From the NCBI RefSeq assembly GCF_900101815.1, contig NZ_FNAO01000002.1, forward strand, positions 310,001 to 374,000: 64,000 bases of DNA, in the 5' to 3' direction. The notes under the pieces were generated by a model. That model saw only the letters and a program-made list of their open reading frames with translations, made no database searches and was not told the origin of the DNA. The position numbers were made by a program, and so were the translations under genes. The stretch comes from Pricia antarctica. GTDB taxonomy: Bacteria; Bacteroidota; Bacteroidia; Flavobacteriales; Flavobacteriaceae. How positions within the stretch are numbered: position 1 is the stretch's first letter; the number at the start of each line of letters is the position of its first letter. Below, one piece after another: positions 53,106-63,200 of the stretch.

Positions 53106-54218
53106 CTATTCAAAATAATTTAAGATTTGATACCCGCCATCCTTCAGATGTTGGTCCCTTTTCATCAGGTCAAGATCACTTTCGACCATCTCTTTGACTA
53201 AGTCTTTTAATTCATATTCAGGGGTCCATCCCAATTTAGTATTTGCTTTGGTAGCATCACCGATCAGTTGATCGACTTCCGTGGGCCTAAAATATTTGGA
53301 ATCTACGGCAAGTATTTCCTGTCCTTTTTCCAATTGGATTTCAGCATTGGTACAGGATTTTATATAGGCTTTTTCGTCCACACCGGTTCCTTTGAATTCC
53401 AATTCGATGCCCAGTTCGCCAAAGGCCATCTTTACGAATTCGCGAACAGATGTGGTCTTACCGGTCGCGATGACCCAATCTTCCGGTTCGTCGGCCTGTA
53501 GGATCATCCACATCATACGCACGTAATCTTTGGCATGGCCCCAATCCCTTTGGGCATCCAAATTCCCTAAATACATTTTATCCTGAAGACCGAGCGCTAT
53601 TCGGCAGGCGGCTCTCGTAATTTTACGGGTAACGAAGGTTTCGCCACGTATGGGTGATTCATGGTTAAACAGAATGCCGTTGCAGGCGAACATACCATAG
53701 GCTTCCCGATAGTTTACCGTAATCCAATAGGCATATATCTTGGCCACGGCATAGGGGCTACGGGGGTAGAAGGGCGTAGTTTCCGATTGGGGCACTTCCT
53801 GTACCTTTCCATATAATTCCGAAGTTGATGCCTGATAGATCCGGGTCTTTTTTTCAAGTCCCAAAAGCCGGACCGCATCGAGTAGGCGAAGGGTTCCCAA
53901 ACCATCTGCGTTTCCTGTGTATTCGGGCATCTCAAAAGATACCTGTACGTGGCTCATAGCGGCAAGATTGTAAATTTCGTCAGGTTGTATCTCTTGCACC
54001 AAACGGATGAGATTGGTACTATCGGTCATATCGCCGTGGTGCAGAATAAAATTTCGGTTTTCTACATGCGGATCTTGATAGAGATGATCTATACGGTCGG
54101 TATTAAAAAGCGAGGCACGCCTTTTAAGGCCATGGACCCGATAGCCTTTCTTTAACAAAAACTCGCTGAGGTACGCCCCGTCCTGACCTGTGACCCCTGT
54201 TATAAGTGCTACTTTCAT
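53106..54218 (-). CDS. gmd: GDP-mannose 4,6-dehydratase
   Basis: A 370-residue short-chain dehydrogenase-like enzyme: [10 protein letters not shown] at the NADP loop, [13 protein letters not shown]156-A-V-A-K160 and the N-x-H-E-S-P-x-R-G signature. It makes GDP-4-keto-6-deoxymannose from GDP-mannose, feeding the Fcl step. The gmd-fcl pair is transcribed toward the mutase genes, opposite to the wbp-like genes. Confidence 0.95.
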   Translation of the reverse strand: MKVALITGVTGQDGAYLSEFLLKKGYRVHGLKRRASLFNTDRIDHLYQDPHVENRNFILHHGDMTDSTNLIRLVQEIQPDEIYNLAAMSHVQVSFEMPEYTGNADGLGTLRLLDAVRLLGLEKKTRIYQASTSELYGKVQEVPQSETTPFYPRSPYAVAKIYAYWITVNYREAYGMFACNGILFNHESPIRGETFVTRKITRAACRIALGLQDKMYLGNLDAQRDWGHAKDYVRMMWMILQADEPEDWVIATGKTTSVREFVKMAFGELGIELEFKGTGVDEKAYIKSCTNAEIQLEKGQEILAVDSKYFRPTEVDQLIGDATKANTKLGWTPEYELKDLVKEMVESDLDLMKRDQHLKDGGYQILNYFE

Positions 54219-54936
54219 GTCTTGAAAAATGAAATGTTATATGGTTTAATTAACGAAAGTAATCAAATGATTTGAGAGCAGGTTTGAACGAGGTCGGCTA
54301 TGCTTTGTGAAGAGGGTATGCTAATAGGCCCTTACTTCTCCTTTAAAGGCATTCGGCAGGGAGTTTCTAGTTATATTTCCGGATATATCTGAAGTAAAAT
54401 AAGGGCTTCAATATTGACTTTATATAAATTTTTGTTTGCACGAATATTGTACGCAATCTAACTGTGTTTCCTGTTATTTTGCTTCTATCTTCAAACGTAG
54501 ATATGTAGAGCCCATCCGGGAATGATGTGAATTCATCGTTTGTTTGGACTTTTATCATCTCATTTTCTACTTTACTCCCTTTTATAGTTTGCTTTAAAAA
54601 TTGTAATAAAAGGATGGAATTCTCTTGAATCATACCTATCAACGATAACTTCTGTATCTTAAAGATATTTTTAACAACCATTTGACATTTTCATTATATT
54701 TCTTATTCTGTATTCCATACGTAAAACTAACTTGAAATTAAGGTATAACAGTTTGAAGTAATTCCGTAATTCAAAGAATGCTTGATGTTGAATAAAGACT
54801 AGGATTGCATATCAAAATGGATTGACCTACTTCGAAAAACATTCATAGAATGTTTGAACAATCTTTTTTTTATACAAAAAGGATTATCATAGTTTCAAGA
54901 ACTAGCTACTACCGTCACGGATAAAAGTCGAGAAAA
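54219..54936. other. Gene-poor 718-bp divergent spacer
   Basis: Only a weak minus-strand frame (54367-54681, 104 aa) is present; it ends in a D-G-L-Y-I-type segment resembling a T9SS sorting-domain remnant and may be debris. A perfect hairpin AAACATTC (54837-54844)/GAATGTTT (54848-54855) with loop ATA is followed within 12 nt by a T-run, so it could act as terminator or leader structure for the plus-strand operon. Confidence 0.45.
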
Positions 54937-55509
54937 ATGGACTATTTTGCTCACGAAACGGCCATTATTGATGCCGATTGCCTGATTGGCAGTGGAACCA
55001 AAATATGGCATTTTACACATATAATGCCTAAATGCAAAATAGGCGATAATTGCAATATTGGTCAAAACGTGGTGGTTTCACCTGAAGTTGTATTGGGTAA
55101 TAATTGTAAGGTTCAAAACAATGTTTCTATATATACGGGGGTCATTTGTGAAGACGATGTTTTCTTAGGTCCTTCTATGGTATTTACGAACGTTATCAAT
55201 CCTAGAAGTGCCATAAATAGACGGGGCCAGTATGAAAAAACCCTTGTAAAACGTGGAGCATCTATTGGTGCTAATGCGACGATAATTTGTGGAAATGATA
55301 TAGGGGAGTATGCATTTATTGGTGCCGGTGCCGTAATAACCAAAAGTGTACCGTCTTATGCTTTAATGGTAGGGAATCCTGCGCGTCAAATGGGTTGGAT
55401 GAGTGAGTATGGACATCGATTGAATTTCGATGAAAATAACATGGCAATTTGTCCCGAGAATAAAGAAACATACGAACTTAAGAACAGGGTGGTAAAGAAA
55501 ATAGAATGA
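54937..55509 (+). CDS. wbpD: WbpD-like N-acetyltransferase (left-handed beta-helix)
   Basis: A 190-residue acyltransferase of hexapeptide repeats: I-G-S-G-T, I-G-D-N-C, L-G-N-N-C, then N-R-R-G-Q-Y-E-K-T and [14 protein letters not shown]. It resembles WbpD/WlbB, which acetylate UDP-3-amino-uronate. It overlaps the oxidoreductase gene by 4 bp. The substrate is inferred from context. Confidence 0.85.
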   Translation: MDYFAHETAIIDADCLIGSGTKIWHFTHIMPKCKIGDNCNIGQNVVVSPEVVLGNNCKVQNNVSIYTGVICEDDVFLGPSMVFTNVINPRSAINRRGQYEKTLVKRGASIGANATIICGNDIGEYAFIGAGAVITKSVPSYALMVGNPARQMGWMSEYGHRLNFDENNMAICPENKETYELKNRVVKKIE

Positions 55510-56453
55510 AGAACTTTGGACTGGTGGGAGTAGCCGGATTCGTAGCTGCGCGCCATTTAAATGCTATAAAGGAAACGAACAATTCACTACTCGCTGCACT
55601 TGACAAATTTGACAGTGTCGGGATTATGGACAGCTATTTTCCGCAAGCCGATTTCTTTGTTGAGTTTGAACGTTTTGATAGGCATTTAGAAACACTTAAA
55701 TATGAGCAGAATCTTGAATTGGATTATGTAAGTGTTTGTACCCCAAATTATCTTCATGATGCACATGTACGGTTTGCATTGCGTAGAGGTGCCGATGCTA
55801 TTTGTGAAAAACCCTTGGTTTTGAATCCATGGAATATTGATAAACTGGCTCATATCGAGAAAGAATCGGGCAAGCGTATCTGGAATATTCTTCAGTCTAG
55901 ATTGCATCCAAGTATACTTTCCTTAAGAGAAAAAGTAAGAAACAATCCGAAGAATACGAATTATGATGTTGATCTCACCTATATCACAAGCAGAGGTAGC
56001 TGGTATTTTTCCTCTTGGAAAGGAGATATCAGTAAATCGGGCGGGGTCGCCACCAATATTGGCGTTCATTTTTTTGATATGCTTACATGGATTTTCGGAG
56101 CGGTGAGGCAGAACACGGTTCATCTACATGAAGCGGACAAAGCCGCCGGCTTGCTCGAATTGGAGAACGCTAGAATCAGATGGTTTCTGTCCCTTGATTA
56201 TGAGGACCTTCCTGATAAAATTAAAGGTATAGGGCAAAGGACTTACAGGTCTATTATCATCGAGGATGAGGAACTTGAATTTAGCGGTGGATTTACCGAC
56301 CTACACACCAAGTCTTATGAGCAGATTTTAGATGGTAAAGGTTTTGGGATTGAAGACACCCGACAGTCTATAGAAATTGTTCATGATATAAGAGAGAAGA
56401 AAACGGTTGCCTTAACGGGCGATTACCATCCCATGATAAAAAATATCAATTAA
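55506..56453 (+). CDS. wbpB: WbpB/WlbA-like sugar 3-dehydrogenase (Gfo/Idh/MocA)
   Basis: A 315-residue oxidoreductase. [11 protein letters not shown] is the NAD loop, C-E-K-P-L the catalytic Lys patch, and [10 protein letters not shown] the domain end. It is closest in layout to WbpB/WlbA, oxidising C3 of UDP-GlcNAcA. The aminotransferase (WbpE) and the 6-dehydrogenase (WbpA) are not adjacent here. Confidence 0.85.
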   Translation: MKNFGLVGVAGFVAARHLNAIKETNNSLLAALDKFDSVGIMDSYFPQADFFVEFERFDRHLETLKYEQNLELDYVSVCTPNYLHDAHVRFALRRGADAICEKPLVLNPWNIDKLAHIEKESGKRIWNILQSRLHPSILSLREKVRNNPKNTNYDVDLTYITSRGSWYFSSWKGDISKSGGVATNIGVHFFDMLTWIFGAVRQNTVHLHEADKAAGLLELENARIRWFLSLDYEDLPDKIKGIGQRTYRSIIIEDEELEFSGGFTDLHTKSYEQILDGKGFGIEDTRQSIEIVHDIREKKTVALTGDYHPMIKNIN

Positions 56454-56502
56454 TTATCGGGGATACATTGGGTTTCACCACCTCCGTATATAATTTTATT
56501 CT

Positions 56503-57588
56503 GTGAAGATACTTACCATTATAGGAGCACGACCGCAATTTATCAAAGCTGCCGCCGTATCAAGAGTTATTCAATCCCAACAGCATCTCGATGAAATTTT
56601 GGTCCATACGGGGCAACATTTTGATGCGAATATGTCTGCAGTTTTTTTTGATGAGCTCAATATTCCGGAACCAAAATACAATCTGGATATTTCCGGTGGA
56701 AGCCACGGAGAGCAGACAGGGAAAATGTTGATTAAAATCGAAGAAGTACTTTTAAAGGAAAACCCTGACCTTGTACTGGTCTATGGGGACACGAATTCGA
56801 CACTTGCTGCGGCTTTGGCTGCCGTAAAATTGCATATCCCTTTAGCCCATGTCGAAGCAGGATTGAGGTCCTTTAACAAAAAAATGCCCGAAGAGATAAA
56901 TCGCATTTTAACGGATCATTCATCCGATATCTTGTTTACACCGACTGCGGCGGCCATAAAAAATCTACAAAATGAAGGTATCGACAATAGCAAGATTCTA
57001 AATGTAGGTGATGTTATGTTAGATGCTACCAACTATTATGGTACAAAAGCGGAAGAGCACTCATCGATCCTTACCGATTTAAAACTAACCCCGAAAGGGT
57101 ATATTTTAGTAACCGTTCATAGGGCAGAGAACACCGATAGCTTAACCAGGCTCAAAAGTATCTTCGATAGCCTTGAAAAGCTAAGCTCGGATCACAATTT
57201 GGTTATACCGGTTCATCCGCGTACCATGAAAAGTTTAAAGGCGATTGATTTTTCTAGGGAAAGATCAAAAATCAAGTTCATTAGTCCGGTGGGTTATCTG
57301 GACATGATGATGCTTGAAAAATATTCCAAGACGATTATTACCGATTCTGGTGGGGTTCAAAAAGAGGCGTATTTTCACAAGGTACCGTGTGTTACCCTCA
57401 GGGATGAAACAGAATGGACCGAACTGGTAGTAAATGGATGGAATTTTTTGGCCAATTCAGATAATTTGTTTGAAAGTTTTAGCAAAGCTCAAAAAATTAA
57501 ATTCTCGGATGTTGATAACATTTATGGCGACGGAGATGCTGCGTTTAAAATAGTGGACAAACTTCTACAGTATCCTACTAGTATATAA
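56503..57588 (+). CDS. wecB: UDP-N-acetylglucosamine 2-epimerase-like (WecB/WbpI)
   Basis: A 361-residue non-hydrolysing epimerase starting at GTG 56503. I-G-A-R-P-Q-F is the phosphate loop, H-V-E-A-G-L-R-S, D-H-S-S-D, and S-G-G-V-Q-K-E-A complete the family. In a locus with WbpB- and WbpD-like proteins it probably makes the 2,3-diacetamido-mannuronate form (WbpI). A 49-bp gap precedes it. Confidence 0.88.
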   Translation: MKILTIIGARPQFIKAAAVSRVIQSQQHLDEILVHTGQHFDANMSAVFFDELNIPEPKYNLDISGGSHGEQTGKMLIKIEEVLLKENPDLVLVYGDTNSTLAAALAAVKLHIPLAHVEAGLRSFNKKMPEEINRILTDHSSDILFTPTAAAIKNLQNEGIDNSKILNVGDVMLDATNYYGTKAEEHSSILTDLKLTPKGYILVTVHRAENTDSLTRLKSIFDSLEKLSSDHNLVIPVHPRTMKSLKAIDFSRERSKIKFISPVGYLDMMMLEKYSKTIITDSGGVQKEAYFHKVPCVTLRDETEWTELVVNGWNFLANSDNLFESFSKAQKIKFSDVDNIYGDGDAAFKIVDKLLQYPTSI

Positions 57589-58240
57589 CCCAGATAAGAA
57601 TGACCTAGTACAGCGATGGTTTTTATGTTTTTTAAAATTAAAAGTTCCAAATTTATTCTGTTTTAATTGTTGCTACCCATAAATGCCCTATATCCTAAAT
57701 ATTCTGATACAGCTAACCTCCTCCCGTATTAGGTATCGGTCATAACTCGAAAATCTGGGCTATTTAATTTGTCCTACAAATCACGAGTATGGTAAAGCTT
57801 CCTTTGCCAAAAATGCAAGAATTACCTTTAACTCTTTGTGGCCCTTAACTTTACACAAACTAACTACTTTGCAGAAGATTGCATTTCAAGCGATTTTTTA
57901 GGTCTTTCGTCTATTAATTTATTTAATTTTTTGGTATAGCATTAACTTAATAGGTAAACTTGGAAGAATTAGAAAACTAACTGAATGAAAAATTAAAAGT
58001 TGTATCCAGATGTAAGAAAGGAACCAATGCTCAAATCTGATTAATTTTTTATCAATTTGATTTAGGCTGATTTAATTTTATAACATACAATTTTTAACTA
58101 TCTAATATTCATTAAAAATATTAGAATTATCAGTCATACTTCCCGCAGTTTTTAAGACTCATTATTTAAAATTTGACAATTCCTTCTACAAGTGGAGTTA
58201 TTGGTAACATTTTCTAATCTGAGAAATATATAATGGATTT
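57589..58240. other. AT-rich gene-free interval
   Basis: About 650 bp without a coding signal on either strand. AT-rich leader sequences (many TTTA/TAAT) stand before the sugar transferase. A promoter for the export operon is expected, but no box could be fixed with confidence. Confidence 0.5.
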
Positions 58241-59698
58241 ATGCTTTTGTTATGGAGTTTTAACACCATAATTTTCAAAAAACCGAACAAACTAGTCCAA
58301 CTATTGATGAATTCTAAAAACCGATTCATACTGATAAATTTGCTGGCATTTGAATTTATTTTACTAAACGTAGTATCCTTTTCATACTTCTTTTTCAAGT
58401 TACCCGAATTTCCGCTTAACGATTCAACCTTTCTTCTAAATATGGCAATGCTTGCAGTCATCTATAATCTAAGTTGGTTGTTTATTATTCTGTACATAAG
58501 GGAAAATGAGTTCTATTCTAATCCTGATTACGGTTATTTAAAGAGTATCGTTACTTCTTTATTTTTTTTTGTAGGTTTTACCATTTCCTTGATAATACTT
58601 CTAAAAATGACTTTTTTTAATCGCTCTACGTTTATTATTCCGATTTTCATATTCTCTTATCTCAATTTAATCAGTCAAAAGTATTTGTTGAAATATCTGA
58701 AAAAAAAAGGATCCCATCTTTTTTCTGATTCCTTGCTTATAGGTTCCGGGTACAATTCTTCAAGCCTAACAAGCTTTACCAATGCAATGACGCAGTATGG
58801 CTATAATATTATGGGGTACCTCGAAAATGGGAATAAAAAGCCAAATAATGAACTGGACTTGAGTATTTTTGGTGGCATTGAAGATTTGGCAGACACATTG
58901 AGCGAGAATTCAATCGATGAAATTTTTATTGCTATGTCCGATTTGGAACATGAAAAAATTATAGAGACCATACAAATTGCCGATAGCTTTGGGGTACGTG
59001 TACAATTGATCCCCGAAAACCCTTTGCTTATGTCAAAAAGTTACAAGACCGTTACAATTGGGCATCTAGCGGTTTTTAAACTACGCCAATCTCCATTAGA
59101 TAGTTTTGGTACAACGATTTTGAAACGTATGTTCGATTTTTGCTTTGCGTTATGTGTTGTTATTCTATTTTCGCCGATATTCTTACTAATTGCCCTTTTG
59201 ATATATCTAGGCTCAAAAGGACCTATTTTGTACGCCCCTTATAGAAAAGGTGAGGGCGGTAAAACATTTAAGTGTTACAAGTTTAGAACTATGTCGGGCT
59301 GTGAGGATACTTTGAACGGTACACAATCGACGGTTGTTAATGACCCAAGAATAACGCGTGTTGGTAAGTTCTTGAGAAAAAGTGATCTAGATGAGTTGCC
59401 GCAGTTTTTTAATGTTTTAAAGGGTGACATGAGTGTTATCGGTCCAAGACCGCATAGAATCAACTTACAAGACGATTTTAGAAAATGCGTAAATGACTAT
59501 ATGGTAAGGAGTTATGTAAAACCTGGAATTACGGGTTGGGCACAAGTAAATGGCTGGAGAGGCCCAACTACAACCAATGAGCAGAAAAATGAACGTGTAG
59601 CCCATGATTTATGGTATATTGCAAATTGGAGTTTTTGGTTAGATGTCAAAATAGTTTTCTTGACACTTTTTGGAAGCCATCATAAAAAGGCTTTTTGA
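58241..59698 (+). CDS. Initiating sugar transferase (WcaJ/WbaP type)
   Basis: A 485-residue polyprenyl-phosphate hexose-1-P transferase. Four N-terminal helices (residues about 27-50, 67-87, 100-125, 128-145) are followed by a CoA-binding-like domain, a fifth helix (about 300-320), then the catalytic domain with K-F-R-T-M, D-E-L-P-Q-F, G-P-R-P and K-P-G-I-T-G-W-A-Q. It places the first sugar on undecaprenyl phosphate. An inner ATG at 58304 could be the start. Confidence 0.9.
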   Translation: MLLLWSFNTIIFKKPNKLVQLLMNSKNRFILINLLAFEFILLNVVSFSYFFFKLPEFPLNDSTFLLNMAMLAVIYNLSWLFIILYIRENEFYSNPDYGYLKSIVTSLFFFVGFTISLIILLKMTFFNRSTFIIPIFIFSYLNLISQKYLLKYLKKKGSHLFSDSLLIGSGYNSSSLTSFTNAMTQYGYNIMGYLENGNKKPNNELDLSIFGGIEDLADTLSENSIDEIFIAMSDLEHEKIIETIQIADSFGVRVQLIPENPLLMSKSYKTVTIGHLAVFKLRQSPLDSFGTTILKRMFDFCFALCVVILFSPIFLLIALLIYLGSKGPILYAPYRKGEGGKTFKCYKFRTMSGCEDTLNGTQSTVVNDPRITRVGKFLRKSDLDELPQFFNVLKGDMSVIGPRPHRINLQDDFRKCVNDYMVRSYVKPGITGWAQVNGWRGPTTTNEQKNERVAHDLWYIANWSFWLDVKIVFLTLFGSHHKKAF

Positions 59699-59739
59699 AG
59701 AAATTATAGTAATGAATAGTATAAATTAGGTCAAGAAAA

Positions 59740-60567
59740 ATGAGCAAAGCTATTAAGATCTCAAACAATCAAAAATTGTCGTATTCAAGCGATAGCAGTC
59801 GTATATATTTGAGTAGGAACAATTTTTTTTTTCTGTTATTACTTCTATTCTTATCGTCATGTTACAGCTCGAAGCAGCTCGATTACTTGCAGAGTGATAA
59901 GCAAGAATTTATGCTACCCCTTAACCCAACGGTATATACGGTTCAACCCAACGATGTGTTGAGCATCAAAGTACAGAGTAGAGATCCTGATCAATCCGCT
60001 TTTTTTAATACCACTACCGTAGAAAATAGAAATCTTCAGGCAAACCCTGCATCCTTATTTCTTACCGGATATACGGTCAAGAGTAATGGTATGATTGATC
60101 TAGCAATTATCGGGGAATTGAAAGTAAGTGATCTGACCGTAGAGGAAATTAGGAATCTGGTTCAGGTCGAAATAGACAAATATTTATTGAATGCTTCAGT
60201 TTCAGTAAAACTGATAAGTTTTAAAATTTCCGTATTGGGGGATGTTAAAAATCCGGGTACCAATTATATTTACAATACACAGGCTACCATATTTGAGGCG
60301 CTTAGTGCCGCTGGAGATTTAAATTTATCGGCCAAGCGTAAAAAAGTGAAGTTGATAAGACAGGTTGGCGATGAAGCCAAAGTTGTGAATTTAGACCTGA
60401 CCAGTCCCTCAATTATTGAATCGCCGTACTATTTTTTGCATCCCAATGATGTTCTATATGTCGAAACGTCAAAGCCCAATATTTCCCAAAGCAATTTAGG
60501 CGTTTTCGCACTGATTTTGTCTGCCATATCAACCACTTTATTGGTATTGAATTTTACTTCGAAGTAG
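59740..60567 (+). CDS. wza: Wza-like polysaccharide export lipoprotein
   Basis: A 275-residue lipoprotein with a long N-terminus and lipobox L-F-L-S-S-C41. The Poly_export domain (Y-T-V-Q-P-N-D-V-L-S-I-K-V) and SLBB-like domain (V-S-V-L-G-D-V-K-N-P-G) follow, with a C-terminal membrane helix. It forms the outer-membrane channel for the polymer, with the Wzc-like gene 153 bp downstream. Confidence 0.9.
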   Translation: MSKAIKISNNQKLSYSSDSSRIYLSRNNFFFLLLLLFLSSCYSSKQLDYLQSDKQEFMLPLNPTVYTVQPNDVLSIKVQSRDPDQSAFFNTTTVENRNLQANPASLFLTGYTVKSNGMIDLAIIGELKVSDLTVEEIRNLVQVEIDKYLLNASVSVKLISFKISVLGDVKNPGTNYIYNTQATIFEALSAAGDLNLSAKRKKVKLIRQVGDEAKVVNLDLTSPSIIESPYYFLHPNDVLYVETSKPNISQSNLGVFALILSAISTTLLVLNFTSK

Positions 60568-60720
60568 TTTTGCCTCAGAAAACATGCTAAGTAATTTTTG
60601 AATCTGTCTTTCTTTTTATGATCCATATGAAAATAGAACTCGAAAATGTTTAAAAACATACCGTACCGAAATGAATTCAGGGCAATAAAATCTTAATCCT
60701 ACGGAGTAGCTATTATAGAA

Positions 60721-63123
60721 ATGAAAACGACAAGAGATACACATATTACTAGTGGACAAGAGGTTAATTTGAAATTGTTTTTTCAAAAATTATTGAGGTA
60801 TAAATGGATGTTCATTTTAAGTATTTGTTCTGCCGTAGCCATAGCGTTCATCTACATAAAATTGGCTACACCCATCTATGAAGCCTCTACATCGATTTTA
60901 ATCGATTCTTCAGGGAGAAATCGAGTTCTGGGTGACAGCAAGTACGTAGAAGGCGGAGTAAGTTTAATTGAAATGGAGAAAAATCTGTATAATGAAATCG
61001 GCATCATCAAATCCTTTAGTATAGTGCGTCAAACGGTTGAGGAATTGGGTTTTGACGTCTCCTATTATGCCGGTAACTGGTTGAAGAAACGGGAGCACTA
61101 TGGTTATTTTCCGTTTGAAGTCACTCTGACAAAAACCGAACCGCAGCTCTATGGTATCCCTTTTGAGGTAAGCATCCTTTCCCAAGATAAATATAAATTA
61201 ACGGTTGAAGGAGATAAATTTTCGGTTGCAAATCCTGCTACTGGCACAACACGCGAGGTAAACAAAGATTTTAGTTTTTCGAAGGAATATAATTTTGGTG
61301 AACAAGTCAGCAATGACCATTTCACTTTTATTCTTAAGAGACCCGCATATAATATCAGCGTTCAAGATTTTGAAGGAGATAAACTAAGCTTTTATATAAA
61401 TAGTTTAGATGCTATTGCAAACAACTATTTAAATAAGTTAGAGGTTAATAATATCGACCTTCAAGCAAGTATATTTAAAATTGTTTCTTCGGGACCCGTA
61501 GTTGAGAAGGAAATTGACTTTTTGCAAAAGCTAACTGAAAATTATGTTCAGAACGAACTTGCTTCCAGAAGCAAAATTGCATCAACTAAAGAATCGTTCA
61601 TCCAAAACCAACTGAGGATAGCATCAGATTCCTTGACGAAGTTCGAATTAAAACTAGAAACATTCAAAAAGGATAAAAGCGCGATTAATTTAGGGGCAAC
61701 CGCAACCAATGCCATGAGCCAAACATCAAATTTGTTATCGGAGAAGTCCAAAATTGAATTGGATATCAACTATTATAATTCACTGATAAAAGAAATTCAG
61801 GCTAATCGAAACAGTGAAGACTTTGTAATGGCTACAGCAGTCGGAATTGAAGATCCTTTGATAAATGAGAATATTCTAGAACTCAAAAGGCTTTATACGG
61901 AGAGATCAAGAAAGAAGTTTTTTGTTACTAGCAGCAACCAAGAGATGAGTATACTCAACAAACAGATTAACGAGTCTACGGAACTATTATTGAATAATTT
62001 GCGCAACGCCATTAAATCTTCGGAGTATGCATTGCAAAGAGCTAATTCTCGATTATCAAATTTCAGTGGAGTTATGAGTTCATTGCCGACGCGGGAAAAT
62101 CAATTACTTAATATCCAACGGCAAAGCACCTTATATGAAAATATGTTCAATTATTTAAGTCAAGAATTGGCTAAAGCTGGAATTGCGAGGTCTGAGAGTA
62201 CTTCCGATACAAGAGTGTTAGACGAGGCAAGAATGATGGGCAAAGAACCTATAGCTCCCCAAAAAATGTTGCTGATTGCACTTGCAATGACGTTCGGTAT
62301 TTTAGTCCCCTTAGCTTGGATTGTTGTGTTTTCACCAAAGGATACTATTGAGAATGTTGAACAGATTATACAACATACTGAAATACCCGTCATTGCGAGT
62401 ATTGTTCGTTACGATACACAAAAAAGAGCTCATTCCGATGTTGCGCTCTGGACATTTAAGGAATCGTTCCGTGACTTAATTACCAACTTGAAATTGATAA
62501 ATTCGGTGGGTAAAGGGGTAATAGGAATTACATCGATTACACCAGGTGAAGGTAAATCGTACACTACGATAAATCTGGGGATAACGTTGGCAGAATCTGG
62601 AAAAAGAACGCTCATTATAGATGTAGATTTAAGAAAACCGAGTCTTGTAAAGGATTTTCGCAAAGTCGAAGGTAAAGGGCTTTCTAACTATTTACGCGGA
62701 GATATTAATTCAAGTAAAGATATCATTTATCCTCATGAGAAATTGGCAAACCTTAGTTTCATCCCTACTTCTGTAATGCAAGGTAATGTGCATGAATCAC
62801 TTTCCGGGCCCAAATTAAAACTATTAATAGAAGAACTTAAGGACAACTATGACTATATCATACTAGATACCCCGGCAGCAGGGCTAGTTTCAGATTTTTT
62901 GCTATTAGGGGATTTTATAGACATTAACCTCTTTGTGATACGGCGCAAAATAGCCAAAATCCGGTTTTTGGACGATATCGAGAAACTAATTCCTCAGCGT
63001 AAACATAAAAAAAACTTTATTGTTTTCAATGATGCGCTAAAAAAGAATCACAAATATGGCTATGAGCAAAAATACGGTCACAATAGGGATTCCCAACTGG
63101 TCAATAAATCATTGTCGGTATAG
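60721..63123 (+). CDS. wzc: Wzc-like tyrosine autokinase/chain-length regulator
   Basis: An 800-residue protein. Wzz part at 15-200 with a TM helix near 30-50, GNVR-type middle, second helix near 515-540 and a BY-kinase domain: Walker A T607-P-G-E-G-K-S, Walker A' I-I-D-V-D-L-R-K-P, Walker B Y-I-I-L-D-T-P. The C-terminal Tyr cluster is poor (K-Y-G-Y-E-Q-K-Y) compared with usual many-Tyr tails. It controls polymer length and export together with Wza. Confidence 0.92.
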   Translation: MKTTRDTHITSGQEVNLKLFFQKLLRYKWMFILSICSAVAIAFIYIKLATPIYEASTSILIDSSGRNRVLGDSKYVEGGVSLIEMEKNLYNEIGIIKSFSIVRQTVEELGFDVSYYAGNWLKKREHYGYFPFEVTLTKTEPQLYGIPFEVSILSQDKYKLTVEGDKFSVANPATGTTREVNKDFSFSKEYNFGEQVSNDHFTFILKRPAYNISVQDFEGDKLSFYINSLDAIANNYLNKLEVNNIDLQASIFKIVSSGPVVEKEIDFLQKLTENYVQNELASRSKIASTKESFIQNQLRIASDSLTKFELKLETFKKDKSAINLGATATNAMSQTSNLLSEKSKIELDINYYNSLIKEIQANRNSEDFVMATAVGIEDPLINENILELKRLYTERSRKKFFVTSSNQEMSILNKQINESTELLLNNLRNAIKSSEYALQRANSRLSNFSGVMSSLPTRENQLLNIQRQSTLYENMFNYLSQELAKAGIARSESTSDTRVLDEARMMGKEPIAPQKMLLIALAMTFGILVPLAWIVVFSPKDTIENVEQIIQHTEIPVIASIVRYDTQKRAHSDVALWTFKESFRDLITNLKLINSVGKGVIGITSITPGEGKSYTTINLGITLAESGKRTLIIDVDLRKPSLVKDFRKVEGKGLSNYLRGDINSSKDIIYPHEKLANLSFIPTSVMQGNVHESLSGPKLKLLIEELKDNYDYIILDTPAAGLVSDFLLLGDFIDINLFVIRRKIAKIRFLDDIEKLIPQRKHKKNFIVFNDALKKNHKYGYEQKYGHNRDSQLVNKSLSV

Positions 63124-63200
63124 GTCTACCTATGAAATATTAAACAAGAATTTGATGAGTAATCACTTTAGCATCACTCAACATTTGATATCCATTTAAA

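Noticed and set aside
54367-54681. 104-aa minus-strand frame
   Set aside because: Composition is poor, no start signal; only a weak sorting-domain-like end. Kept as possible debris inside the spacer entry.
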